The notes: generated by a model not told the origin, from the letters alone. Shown: positions 6,393-14,067, counted from the stretch's first letter. The stretch: DNA of 14,125 nt from JBFWNZ01 sp050250795 (GCA_050250795.1 JBFWNZ010000064.1:1-14125); one strand, 5' to 3'. Numbers and translations are program-made.

Positions 6393-6842
6393 TTACCGGG
6401 AGGCGAGCAGGGGCAGGCTCGCGGTTTCCGCCTCGGCGATCACGACGAAGCGCAACGGGTTGCCGGGCAGCATCGGGTCCTCCGGCATGTCGGAGACGAG
6501 CGCGACCTGCGGATGGGCGGATGGGGCCGCCGCCCAGGGCTGGTCGCGGTGCACGATGCGGATATCGGCGACCCGGTACGCGGTCGTCCGGCCGTTGCCG
6601 GCATCGATCCGCAGGAGATCGCCCGGCAGAAGCTCACCCACGCGCATCGACGGCGTCGTCGCCAGGACCGGGAGGTCGGGGGTCCCGTCGGACGCCGCCG
6701 CGCGCGCAGGCACGACGGTGTCGAGGGCGATGCGAGGTGCGGTCAGGCGGACGGCCGTGGAGTCGCCGGCGCCTGCCGCCCCGGCCAGAAGGCCGGTCGC
6801 GACGAGGCCGATCGCTGCGGTCTTGAGAATTCGGCTGTTCAT
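6393..6842 (-). CDS. Secreted sortase-like protein lacking catalytic His and Cys
   Basis: The 149-residue protein has a signal peptide (about 1-26). The rest follows the sortase beta-barrel order: VRLTAPRIALDTVV (31-44) resembles the RLxIPxIGLD opening; LPVLATT (57-63) stands where VVLAGH holds the catalytic His; ELLPGDLLRID...TTAYRVADIRIV (70-97) resembles the LxxGDxIxV...YxVxxxxVV strands; and ALVSDMPEDPM...PLRFVVIAEA (114-138) resembles the TLVTCYP...PLRYVVRA end. The Arg (R131) is kept, but His becomes Thr63 and Cys becomes Asp118, and the loop after the His site is short. It should therefore not be a transpeptidase. A binding or structural role is inferred. The start at 6842 has GGAGG 5 bases upstream. 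No partner or LPXTG-type substrate is seen in the window. Confidence 0.72.
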   Translation of the reverse strand: MNSRILKTAAIGLVATGLLAGAAGAGDSTAVRLTAPRIALDTVVPARAAASDGTPDLPVLATTPSMRVGELLPGDLLRIDAGNGRTTAYRVADIRIVHRDQPWAAAPSAHPQVALVSDMPEDPMLPGNPLRFVVIAEAETASLPLLASR

Positions 6843-6960
6843 CGCATCCTCCGTTCGGCTGCTCGAACCGACGCCCTTAATAAAGGCGCGGCATGCGGCA
6901 GCGATGCGGAGGGATCTCGGCGGTCCTGCGATCAATTATGGCGATGTCGGGGCGGCCGGT

Positions 6961-7764
6961 TCAGCCGTCCTTGTCGATGGAGCCGACCGTGGCGTCCGCC
7001 AGCGTGGTCGCGACAGGCTTGCCGCCGGCCGCGTCCAGATAGAGCTTCACGTCCTTGCGGCCCATCTGGAGGACATGTTCGCGCATCGTCTCGATGGCCG
7101 GCCAGTTGCGCACGATGAAGCTGTCGCCCGAGGCGCTCTTCATGATCTCCAGCAGCGCGTCCTGGGCGAGGCCATAGGCGCCGGCGAAGGCGATGGCTTC
7201 GGTCAGCAGGCGGTTGGTGCCGACGGCCATGAGGTTGTTCGCCAGCTTGGCCACCGTGCCCATGCCGACATCGCCGCAATGGAAGATGCGGCCCATCCGC
7301 TCCAGCATCGGCCGGTGACGCTCGATGGAATCCTTGCTGCCGCCCGCCATGAGGGCGAGCGTGCCCTCGGCCGCCTTGAAGGGAAAGCCGCTGACGGGAC
7401 AGTCGATCACGTCGATGCCGCGCGGTGCCACCTCGCGCGCCAGGTTGCGGCTGAAATCGGGGTCGATGGTGCTCATCACGATCACGGTGGCGCCGGAGGA
7501 CAGGCCCGCGAGCGCGCCGGTCCCGCCATCGAGCACGGACCGGGTCTCCGCCGCGTCGCGGACCATCGTCAGCACCGCGGCGGCACCCTGCGCGGCCTCG
7601 CGCGGGCTGGCGGCTTCGGCGAGCCCGTGCGGGAGCAGGGCCTCAATGGGATCGCGCCGCCGGTTGACGCAACTGGCCACCCGATAGCCGCCATCCAGCA
7701 GGCGTCGGGCCATCGGTCCGCCCATCGCGCCGAGGCCGAGAAATGCGACCCGCGAATCAGCCAT
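6961..7764 (-). CDS. NAD(P)-binding beta-hydroxyacid dehydrogenase family protein (HIBADH-like)
   Basis: The 267-residue protein belongs to the 3-hydroxyisobutyrate / tartronate-semialdehyde dehydrogenase superfamily. It has the Rossmann motif VAFLGLGAMGGPMA (6-19), substrate-binding DCPVSGFPF (121-129, where most members have PVSGG), catalytic Lys173 in KLANN, and the K-D pair (237-238) of the C-terminal domain. It ends soon after that pair, about 20-30 residues earlier than usual, and neighbouring frames do not restore the missing helix. It would oxidise a beta-hydroxyacid or reduce a semialdehyde; the substrate is not determined. The ATG at 7764 is chosen because GGGGGA lies about 5-6 bases upstream; an in-frame ATG at 7782 is less well placed. 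It is divergent from the aminotransferase gene. Confidence 0.88.
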   Translation of the reverse strand: MADSRVAFLGLGAMGGPMARRLLDGGYRVASCVNRRRDPIEALLPHGLAEAASPREAAQGAAAVLTMVRDAAETRSVLDGGTGALAGLSSGATVIVMSTIDPDFSRNLAREVAPRGIDVIDCPVSGFPFKAAEGTLALMAGGSKDSIERHRPMLERMGRIFHCGDVGMGTVAKLANNLMAVGTNRLLTEAIAFAGAYGLAQDALLEIMKSASGDSFIVRNWPAIETMREHVLQMGRKDVKLYLDAAGGKPVATTLADATVGSIDKDG

Positions 7765-7808
7765 GGCTTTCCCCCTTTGCATCCGGCCGTCACCGCCGGG
7801 TTGCCGCC

Positions 7809-7838
7809 ACTGTAGGAACCCGCTTCCGACCGGGTCAA
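7809..7838 (-). promoter_or_regulatory. Sigma-70-type promoter candidate for the HIBADH-like gene
   Basis: On the minus strand TTGACC (7833-7838) is followed after 18 bases by TACAGT (7809-7814). Initiation near 7802 would give a leader of about 38 bases. The -35 matches 5 of 6 and the -10 matches 4 of 6 consensus bases. Confidence 0.45.
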
Positions 7839-7887
7839 GGCGAAGGGAGGCATGTGCTGCGCGGATGGCCGCAGGCCGTTTCTGTCG

Positions 7888-7916
7888 TTGAACCCTACGG
7901 GCAAGGGGAATAGGGT
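7888..7916 (+). promoter_or_regulatory. Weak sigma-70-type promoter candidate for the aminotransferase
   Basis: TTGAAC (7888-7893) and TAGGGT (7911-7916) are separated by 17 bases. The predicted leader before the ATG at 7961 is about 38 bases. The -10 is poor, so this is tentative. Confidence 0.3.
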
Positions 7917-7960
7917 TGGCCGCATTTTTGTGCAACCACCCGGAAAAACGGACTACTCCC

Positions 7961-9166
7961 ATGGCCAGTTACCTCGCCTCCCGTCTCGCGCGCGTGAAGC
8001 CATCCGCCACCGTCGCCGTCACGACGAAAGCGAATGAGATGAAGCGCGCCGGCATGGATGTCATCGCGCTGGGCGCCGGCGAGCCCGATTTCGACACCCC
8101 GGAACCGATCAAGCAGGCGGCGATCCGCGCGATGCAGCGCGGCGAGACGAAGTATCCGCCGCCCGCCGGCATTCCCGAGCTGCGCGAGGCCGCCGCCGCC
8201 AAGTTCAAGCGCGAGAACAACCTGACCTACACGCCCGACCAGATCTGCGTCGGCGTCGGCGGCAAGCAGGTGATCTTCAACGCCATGATGGCGACGCTGA
8301 ACCCCGGCGACGAGGTGATCATCCCGGCGCCGTACTGGGTGTCCTATGTGGATGTCGTGGCGCTGTTCGAGGGCGAGCCCGTCATCGTGACGGGGGTCGA
8401 GTCCACGGGCTTCAAGATCACGGCCCAGCAGCTTGAGGCGGCGATCACGCCGCGCACCAAGTGGTTCATGCTGAACAGCCCGTCCAACCCGACCGGCGCG
8501 GCCTATACCTGGGACGAGCTGAAGGCGCTGGGCGAGGTGCTGCTGCGCCACCCGCAGGTGCTGATCTTCGCCGACGACATGTATGAGCACATCCTCTACG
8601 ACGGGCTGAAGTTCTGCTCCATCGCCGAGGTGGTGCCCGCGCTGTACGACCGGACGCTGACCATGAACGGCGTGTCCAAGGCCTATTGCATGACCGGCTG
8701 GCGCGTCGGCTATGCCGGCGGTCCGAAGGACCTGATCAAGGCGATCAACATGGTGCAGTCGCAGGCCTGCACCGGCACGGCGATCATCAGCCAGTGGGCG
8801 GCGGTCGAGGCGTTGAACGGCGACCAGGGCTTCATCGCCGACAATGTCGCGGTGTTCCGGGAACGGCGCGATCTGGTCGTCTCGATGCTGAACCAGGCGA
8901 ACGGCCTCACCTGCGCGATGCCCGAAGGCGCCTTCTACGTCTATCCGTCCTGCAAGGGGCTGATCGGCAAGACGACGCCGAAGGGCAAGACCATCGCCAA
9001 TGACGAGGATTTCGTGACCTTCCTGCTTGAGGAGGAAGGCGTGGCGGTGGTGCATGGCGCGGCGTTCGGCCTGTCTCCCTATTTCCGCATCTCCTATGCG
9101 GCGGCGACGGAGCAACTGGAAGAGGCCTGCACCCGCATCCAGCGCGTCTGCGGGAAGCTGCGCTAG
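7961..9166 (+). CDS. aatA: Aspartate aminotransferase, class I-beta
   Basis: This 401-residue PLP enzyme of fold type I interconverts aspartate and 2-oxoglutarate with oxaloacetate and glutamate in the cytoplasm; some alphaproteobacterial I-beta members also transaminate prephenate. Seen in sequence: KYPPPAGIPELREA (64-77), PLP-site NPTG (176-179), the Asp205 and Tyr208 pair in FADDMYEH, the Schiff-base Lys240 in SKAYCMTGWRVGY, and carboxylate-binding Arg376 in YFRISYA. Length and order are typical of the family. The ATG at 7961 gives the conserved MASYLASRLARVKPSAT start; a TTG 45 bases upstream is in frame but unneeded. The Shine-Dalgarno is weak. The ketopantoate-reductase-like gene follows 9 bases after the stop and is probably co-transcribed. 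Confidence 0.95.
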   Translation: MASYLASRLARVKPSATVAVTTKANEMKRAGMDVIALGAGEPDFDTPEPIKQAAIRAMQRGETKYPPPAGIPELREAAAAKFKRENNLTYTPDQICVGVGGKQVIFNAMMATLNPGDEVIIPAPYWVSYVDVVALFEGEPVIVTGVESTGFKITAQQLEAAITPRTKWFMLNSPSNPTGAAYTWDELKALGEVLLRHPQVLIFADDMYEHILYDGLKFCSIAEVVPALYDRTLTMNGVSKAYCMTGWRVGYAGGPKDLIKAINMVQSQACTGTAIISQWAAVEALNGDQGFIADNVAVFRERRDLVVSMLNQANGLTCAMPEGAFYVYPSCKGLIGKTTPKGKTIANDEDFVTFLLEEEGVAVVHGAAFGLSPYFRISYAAATEQLEEACTRIQRVCGKLR

Positions 9167-9175
9167 GCACCGGTC

Positions 9176-10099
9176 ATGCGGATCGCGGTCCTCGGCCCCG
9201 GCGGCGTCGGCGGCTATTTCGGCGGCCGGCTTGCCGCCGCGGGCGAGGACGTGACCTTCATCGCGCGCGGGGCGCATCTCGCCGCGATCCGCGATTCCGG
9301 CCTGCGGGTCGAAAGCCCGAACGGGGATTTCCGCGTCCATCCGGCGCGGGTCGCGGACGACCCCGCGGCGGTCGGGCCGGTGGATGTCCTGCTGTTCGCG
9401 GTCAAGCTGTTCGACACCGAGGCGGCGGCGGACTTCGCCCGGCCGCTGGTGGGGCCGGACACGACGGTCGTCAACCTGCAGAACGGCGTCGAATCCGAGG
9501 TGATCGCGGCGGGCATCCTGGGCGCCGACCGCGTGATGGGCGGCGTCGCCTATATCGCGGCGGTCATCGCCGAACCGGGGCTGGTGCGGCAGACGGGCGC
9601 CTTCGCGCGGCTGGTGTTCGGCGAGATGGACGGCACGCTGTCCGCGCGCGGTCGCCGGCTGGAGGAAGCCTGCCGGAAGGCCGGTATCGAGGCGACCTTG
9701 TCGCCGCAGGTGCAGGTCGAGATCTGGCGCAAGTTCCTGATGCTGGCGGCGGTCAGCAGCATCACCGCGGCCACCCGCCTGCCCATCGGCGCGCTGCGCG
9801 ACGATCCCCATCTGCGGCAGCTGTTCGTGGATTCCATCGCCGAGGCGGCGGCCGTCGGCCGCGCATCGGGCGTGGCGCTGCCGCCGGATGCGGAGGCGGC
9901 GACGATGACGCTTCTGGACGGATTGCCGGCGCCGATGGTGGCGTCGATGGTCCACGACCTCAATGGCGGGCGCCGGATGGAGCTCGACCGGCTGGGCGGT
10001 GCCGTCGTCCGGCTCGGCCGCATGGCCGGCGTGCCGACGCCCGTACATGGCGCGCTCTATGCCGTGCTGAAGCCCTATATCGACGGCCGTCCCGGCTGA
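9176..10099 (+). CDS. 2-dehydropantoate 2-reductase family protein (ApbA/PanE-like)
   Basis: The 307-residue protein has the ketopantoate reductase layout: NADP-binding GPGGVGGYFGG (7-17) at the start, Lys77 in FAVK, Asn103 in LQNGVES, and proposed catalytic Lys186 in VEIWRKF. The C-terminal helical domain carries ASMVHDLNGGRRMELDRLGG, where the Glu matches the family substrate-binding acid. PanE reduces ketopantoate to pantoate on the way to pantothenate and CoA, but bacteria often carry several paralogues of other specificity, so I give no symbol. It follows the aspartate aminotransferase stop by 9 bases. The ribosome binding site is poor, which suggests translational coupling. Confidence 0.9.
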   Translation: MRIAVLGPGGVGGYFGGRLAAAGEDVTFIARGAHLAAIRDSGLRVESPNGDFRVHPARVADDPAAVGPVDVLLFAVKLFDTEAAADFARPLVGPDTTVVNLQNGVESEVIAAGILGADRVMGGVAYIAAVIAEPGLVRQTGAFARLVFGEMDGTLSARGRRLEEACRKAGIEATLSPQVQVEIWRKFLMLAAVSSITAATRLPIGALRDDPHLRQLFVDSIAEAAAVGRASGVALPPDAEAATMTLLDGLPAPMVASMVHDLNGGRRMELDRLGGAVVRLGRMAGVPTPVHGALYAVLKPYIDGRPG

Positions 10100-10137
10100 C
10101 GCCGCGCCGAATCCGCTTGCATCCGCGCGGCGGTCGC

Positions 10138-10151
10138 GGAACCATCGTTCC
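10138..10151. repeat. Short inverted repeat GGAAC-N4-GTTCC upstream of EF-G-like gene
   Basis: GGAAC (10138-10142) and GTTCC (10147-10151) are perfect inverted arms around CATC. The site lies in the 170-base space between the ketopantoate-reductase-like gene and the EF-G-like gene, 119 bases before the latter. Neither GGAAC arm has a CGTT at 16-17 bases, so it is not an EcfG promoter. It may be an operator half-site pair or chance. Otherwise the spacer shows only a short CCCGCGCGGG palindrome (10166-10175) and no clear promoter. Confidence 0.35.
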
Positions 10152-10269
10152 ATAAACAGGCGACTCCCGCGCGGGGCCGGTTCGGCACCCTCCCGCTGGT
10201 ATCGTGACGAGTGCCGAAGTGGCGCGCGACTGGCCCCCGACGGGTTGCGCGAACACTAGGGAGTAAACG

Positions 10270-12291
10270 ATGCCTGGAAAGAACCCGGCGGCGCCCCGTT
10301 GCGCCGCACTCGTCGGCTCGTATCTCAGCGGCAAGACCACCCTGCTCGAAGCGTTGCTGTTCGCGACCGGCGCCATTCCGCGCAAGGGAAGCGCGCGCGA
10401 CGGCAGCATGGTGGGCGATGCCGCGCCCGAAGCGCGAAGCCGCAGCATGAGCACGGAGATCGCCGCCGCCAGCACCAGCTATCTGGGCGAGACCTGGCAC
10501 TTCCTGGATTGTCCGGGCTCGGTCGAACTGGCGCATGAGGCGCGTGCCGCGCTGATGGTGGCGGATGTCGCGGTGGTGGTGTGCGAGCCGGAGATCGAGA
10601 AGGCGCTGTCGGTCGCATCGATGCTGCATTTCCTGGACGAGCACCGGATTCCGCACATCCTGTTCATCAACAAGATCGACCATGCGACGGCGCGCGTACG
10701 CGAATTGATGGAGGCGCTGCAGTCCGTCTCGGATCGCAAGCTGGTGCTGCGGCATGTCCCGATCCGCGACGGCGAGACGGTCACCGGCTATGTCGACCTC
10801 GTGTCCGAGCGGGCCTATCGCTATGAGCCGGGCTCGCCGTCGAAGCTGGTCGAACTGCCGGAGACGGTCGCGGAACGGAACGCCGAGGCGCGGCAGGAGC
10901 TGCTGGAATCCCTCGCGGATTTCGACGACGCGCTGCTGGAGCAACTGCTTGAGGACACGGTCCCCGACAAGCACGCGATCTATGCGCAACTTGCCAAGGA
11001 TCTGAAGGGCGACCTGATCGTGCCGGTGTTCCTGGGCGCGGCGGAACGCCAGTCGGGGGTGGAGCGTCTGCTGAAGGCGTTGCGTCACGAGACGCCGGAG
11101 GTGGCGGAGACCTTCGCGCGGCTGGGCGGGGCGGGGACGGCGCCGCTGGCGCAGGTGTTCAAGACGCAGCACATGGCGCATGCCGGCAAGCTGTCGCTGG
11201 CCCGCATCTGGCGCGGCACGGTCAAGGACGGCATGTCCTTCGGCGAGCACCGCGTCTCGGGCCTGTTCCGGATGAAAGGCGGCGAGCAGGAGAAGCTGGC
11301 GACGGCCGCGGAGGGCGATGTGGTGGCGCTTGGCCGCATGGAGGGCGTCGCCACCGGCCAGACCCTGTCGACCGCGGGGGCGGACGGCTCGCTGGCCTGG
11401 CCGGCGCCGCCGGCACCCGTCTATGCCCTGGCGCTGGAGCCCGAGCGGCGCGAGGACGAGGTGAAGCTGTCGGCGGCGCTGGCCAAGGTCATGGACGAGG
11501 ACCCGTCGCTGTCGGTCCGGCACGATCCCGATACCGGCCAATTGCTGCTGCGCGGCCAGGGCGACATCCACCTGCAGATCGCCGCCGACAAGCTGCGCGG
11601 CCGCTTCCGGGTGGGGGTCGCGACGCGCAGGCCGCAGACGCCCTACAAGGAGACGATCCGCAAGGCGGTACAGCAGCATGCCCGGCACAAGAAGCAGTCG
11701 GGCGGGCATGGCGAGTTCGGCGACGTGCATGTGGAGGTGAAGCCGCTGCCGCGCGGGACGGGCTTTGCCTTCGTCGACAACATCAGCGGCGGCGTCATTC
11801 CCCGGCAGTACATTCCCGCCGTGGAGGCTGGCGCGCGGGAATCGCTGACCCAGGGGCCGATGGGCTTTCCGGTCGTCGACGTGCAGGTGACGCTCTATGA
11901 CGGCCAGTATCACACGGTGGACAGTTCCGACATGGCCTTCCGCCGCGCCGGAAGCCTGGCGATGCGGGAAGCCATGCCGAAATGCGACCCGGTGCTGCTG
12001 GAGCCGATCTGCCGCGTCGCGGTCTCCACGCCCAGCCAGTTCACCGCACGGGCACAGGCGGTGATCACCCGCCGGCGCGGGCAGATTCTGGGGTTCGACG
12101 CCAAGGCCGAATGGAAAGGCTGGGACGAGATCGCGGCAAACATGCCACAGTCGGAACTGGCCGATCTGATCGTCGAACTGCGTTCGGCGACGGCCGGGGC
12201 CGGGACTTTCGAATGGCAGTTCGACCACTTGGCCGAACTCGTCGGCCGCGAGGCGGAGAGCATCCTGGCCAGTCGGCATGCGGCTCAATAG
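10270..12291 (+). CDS. Elongation factor G-like translational GTPase (EF-G2 type)
   Basis: The 673-residue protein has all EF-G domains: GTPase domain with P-loop GSYLSGKT (16-23), G3 DCPGS (80-84) and G4 NKID (134-137); domain II (about 290-375); domain III (about 383-455); domain IV beginning near HKKQSGGHGEFG (473-484); and domain V to the end (about 590-665). True EF-G has RGITI in switch I and DTPGH in G3. Here switch I reads RSMSTEI and the catalytic His is Ser84. These are features of the EF-G-like family that sits beside a canonical fusA and whose role (stress translation, ribosome recycling or regulation) is unsettled. The ATG at 10270 is preceded by GGGAGT at about 6 bases. The hydratase gene follows by 29 bases, probably in one transcript. 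Confidence 0.9.
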   Translation: MPGKNPAAPRCAALVGSYLSGKTTLLEALLFATGAIPRKGSARDGSMVGDAAPEARSRSMSTEIAAASTSYLGETWHFLDCPGSVELAHEARAALMVADVAVVVCEPEIEKALSVASMLHFLDEHRIPHILFINKIDHATARVRELMEALQSVSDRKLVLRHVPIRDGETVTGYVDLVSERAYRYEPGSPSKLVELPETVAERNAEARQELLESLADFDDALLEQLLEDTVPDKHAIYAQLAKDLKGDLIVPVFLGAAERQSGVERLLKALRHETPEVAETFARLGGAGTAPLAQVFKTQHMAHAGKLSLARIWRGTVKDGMSFGEHRVSGLFRMKGGEQEKLATAAEGDVVALGRMEGVATGQTLSTAGADGSLAWPAPPAPVYALALEPERREDEVKLSAALAKVMDEDPSLSVRHDPDTGQLLLRGQGDIHLQIAADKLRGRFRVGVATRRPQTPYKETIRKAVQQHARHKKQSGGHGEFGDVHVEVKPLPRGTGFAFVDNISGGVIPRQYIPAVEAGARESLTQGPMGFPVVDVQVTLYDGQYHTVDSSDMAFRRAGSLAMREAMPKCDPVLLEPICRVAVSTPSQFTARAQAVITRRRGQILGFDAKAEWKGWDEIAANMPQSELADLIVELRSATAGAGTFEWQFDHLAELVGREAESILASRHAAQ

Positions 12292-12320
12292 GCGGAACGA
12301 CAAAGGGGAGAAACCCAAGC

Positions 12321-13091
12321 ATGTTCGATGCGGGACGGATGGCGGCGGCGCTGATCGAGGCGCGCCGCGCGGAAGGGTCGCTGACCTGGCCGGAGGTGCC
12401 GGGCAGCCTGGATGAGGCCTATGCGGTGCTGGACGCCATCGTGGCGCAGTCCGGCGACACGCTGGGCGGCTGGAAGGTCGCGATGACCAATCCGGCGTCG
12501 CTGGAGAAGATGAAGACCCATGAGGCGGCCTATGGCCAGCTTCTCGGCTCCTACATCTATCCCGACGGGGTACGGCTCAAGACCGGGGCCGACTGCATGC
12601 GGCGGGTCGAATGCGAATACGCCTTCCGACTGGGGCGCGACCTGCCCTCGCGGACCAAGCCCTATACCGAGGCCGAGGTCGCCGACGCGGTTGCGACGCT
12701 GCACCCGGCCATCGAGATCGCCCATTGCCGCCTGCAAGGGGCGTTCGATGTCGGGGCCAAGGCCATCATCGCCGACTATTGCGGCAACTATGCCTTCATC
12801 TATGGCGAAGGCGTGGCCGATTGGCGCGGCCTGGACATCCAGGACCAGCCGGTCACGCTGCAGGTCGATGGCCAGACGGTGGCCACGGGCTGCGGGCGCG
12901 AGGTGCTGGGCAACCCGCTGACCTCGCTGGCCTTTCTGGCGAACAAGCTGAGCGCCCGCGGCATGGGCCTGAAAGCCGGAGAGTTCGTCACGACGGGGAC
13001 CACGATGGGCATGCATGCGTCGCCGCAGCGCTGCCGTCTGGTCGCCGATTTCGGCCCCTTGGGGACCTGCACGGCGACGCTGATCGCCTGA
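12321..13091 (+). CDS. 2-keto-4-pentenoate hydratase family protein (MhpD-like)
   Basis: The 256-residue protein is a member of the hydratase/fumarylacetoacetase superfamily. Such enzymes add water to 2-hydroxypenta-2,4-dienoates or decarboxylate related oxo-acids in aromatic catabolism, using a divalent metal. The metal ligands are visible as Glu97 and Glu99 in RVECEY and Glu132 in PAIEIAH, with the same spacing as in MhpD. Other marks are GGWKVAMTN (49-57) and the C-terminal VTTGTTMGMH. No other aromatic-degradation gene is in the window, so the substrate is open. The ATG at 12321 has AGGGGAG about 10 bases upstream. The open frame continues upstream inside the EF-G-like gene but is not supported. 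A strong terminator follows the stop. Confidence 0.88.
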   Translation: MFDAGRMAAALIEARRAEGSLTWPEVPGSLDEAYAVLDAIVAQSGDTLGGWKVAMTNPASLEKMKTHEAAYGQLLGSYIYPDGVRLKTGADCMRRVECEYAFRLGRDLPSRTKPYTEAEVADAVATLHPAIEIAHCRLQGAFDVGAKAIIADYCGNYAFIYGEGVADWRGLDIQDQPVTLQVDGQTVATGCGREVLGNPLTSLAFLANKLSARGMGLKAGEFVTTGTTMGMHASPQRCRLVADFGPLGTCTATLIA

Positions 13092-13108
13092 TATCGTGGA
13101 AATGGCGA

Positions 13109-13140
13109 GGCCGCTGCCGGGCCGGCGGCGGCCTTTTCTT
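13109..13140 (+). terminator. Intrinsic terminator of the EF-G-like/hydratase operon
   Basis: GGCCGCTGCCG (13109-13119) pairs with CGGCGGCGGCC (13123-13133) through 11 pairs, one of them T-G, around a 3-base loop. TTTTCTT follows directly (13134-13140). This is the only textbook rho-independent terminator in the window. It begins 17 bases after the hydratase stop. Confidence 0.9.
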
Positions 13141-13161
13141 GACTATTATCCGCTGCAAGCA

Positions 13162-13196
13162 CACTTTGAGAGATAAATTAGAATCTCTATAAAGTG
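13162..13196. promoter_or_regulatory. Promoter of the ZIP gene overlapped by a long imperfect palindrome
   Basis: TTGAGA (13166-13171) and TATAAA (13188-13193) are 16 bases apart, a good sigma-70-like pair in an AT-rich island. The same bases form an inverted repeat: CACTTT-G-AGAGAT (13162-13174), 8-base spacer, ATCTCT-AT-AAAGTG (13183-13196), perfect except for a one-base bulge (G against AT). The repeat covers both promoter boxes, as expected for a repressor operator. A Fur-superfamily or other metal regulator is inferred from the downstream gene only; no known box matches exactly. Confidence 0.55.
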
Positions 13197-13205
13197 AAGG
13201 CGTCG

Positions 13206-14012
13206 ATGTCGGGGATGCTGTTGGACTATGCCGGGACGCTGCCGCTGATCGCGGTGGGCGCCCTTGCCAGCCTCGTTGCGGGACTTGCGACAGGCGTCGG
13301 TGCGATTCCGGTCCTGTTCGGCGGGACCATCGGACAGCGCCGGCAGGATACCATGCTGGGTTTCGCGGCCGGCGTCATGCTGGCGGCAACGGCCTTCTCA
13401 CTGGTTCTGCCATCGGTCGAAAGCGGTGCCGAGGTCTATGGCAGCCGCATTCTCGCCGGGACCGTCACGGGCCTCTCGATCCTGGCGGGTGCGGTCGGCC
13501 TGACGCTGCTGCATCGCTACGCGCCGCACGAGCATTTCATCAAGGGGCGGGAGGGTGCGGATATCGGGCATCTCCGCCGTCTCTGGCTGTTCGTCATCGC
13601 GATCACGCTGCACAATTTCCCCGAAGGGCTGGCGGTCGGCGTCGGCTTCGGCGGCGGCGACATCGCCAACGGCATGGCGCTGATGACGGGCATCGGCCTG
13701 CAGAACATGCCGGAAGGGCTCGCCGTCGCCCTGGCGCTGCGGTCCGCCGACTACAGCCGCGGCCGGGCGTTCGCAGTGGCGGTGGCCACGGGCCTTGTCG
13801 AGCCGGTCGGCGGATTGCTCGGGATCGGCGCCGTAAGCTTTTCCGACGCCGTGCTGCCGGTCGGGCTCGCACTGGCCGGCGGCGCGATGCTGTTCGTGAT
13901 TTCCCATGAGATCATCCCCGAGACCCATCGGCGGGGCTCCGACATGCATGCCACGGCGGGGCTGATGGTGGGGTTCGTTACGATGATGTTTCTGGACGTC
14001 CTTTTGGGATAA
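13206..14012 (+). CDS. ZIP-family divalent metal transporter (GufA-like)
   Basis: From the ATG at 13206 the protein has 268 residues and about eight membrane helices. The metal-path motifs are HNFPEG (136-141) in TM4 and QNMPEG (166-171) in TM5, where Gln replaces the first His as in the GufA/ZIP11-like group. A further His-Glu pair, SHEIIPE, is at 233-239. PHEH (107-110) in the loop before TM4 may bind metal. ZIP proteins bring Zn, Fe, Mn or related ions into the cytoplasm; the metal is not decided by sequence. GAAGG lies 5 bases before the ATG at 13206, which I prefer over the GTG at 13194 that overlaps the palindrome. If the promoter at 13166-13193 is right, the leader is very short. The next gene starts 55 bases on with no terminator between. 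Confidence 0.92.
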   Translation: MSGMLLDYAGTLPLIAVGALASLVAGLATGVGAIPVLFGGTIGQRRQDTMLGFAAGVMLAATAFSLVLPSVESGAEVYGSRILAGTVTGLSILAGAVGLTLLHRYAPHEHFIKGREGADIGHLRRLWLFVIAITLHNFPEGLAVGVGFGGGDIANGMALMTGIGLQNMPEGLAVALALRSADYSRGRAFAVAVATGLVEPVGGLLGIGAVSFSDAVLPVGLALAGGAMLFVISHEIIPETHRRGSDMHATAGLMVGFVTMMFLDVLLG

Positions 14013-14067
14013 TGAGGGGATAGGATCGAAGCCTGTCCCGAACCAAGCCTTGTGAGGAGAAGACGAC

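Noticed and set aside
7816..7840. GGAAC at 7816-7820 as an EcfG -35 element
   Set aside because: No GTT occurs at the required distance, and the bases fall within the spacer of a better sigma-70-like promoter on the other strand.
7895..10153. 752-codon open frame on the minus strand
   Set aside because: It lies antisense to the aspartate aminotransferase and ketopantoate-reductase-like genes, and its translation is Arg/His/Gly-rich without motifs.
10075..12318. 747-codon open frame on the minus strand
   Set aside because: It is antisense to the EF-G-like gene, whose domains are complete; the composition is typical of a high-GC shadow frame.
11982..12320. N-terminal extension of the hydratase into the EF-G-like gene
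   Set aside because: The extra frame is Arg/Gly-rich noise overlapping a complete gene. The ATG at 12321 gives the family's usual length and has its own ribosome binding site.
13194..13205. GTG at 13194 as the start of the ZIP gene
   Set aside because: It has no Shine-Dalgarno and lies within the palindrome and directly after the -10. The ATG at 13206 has GAAGG at 5 bases.
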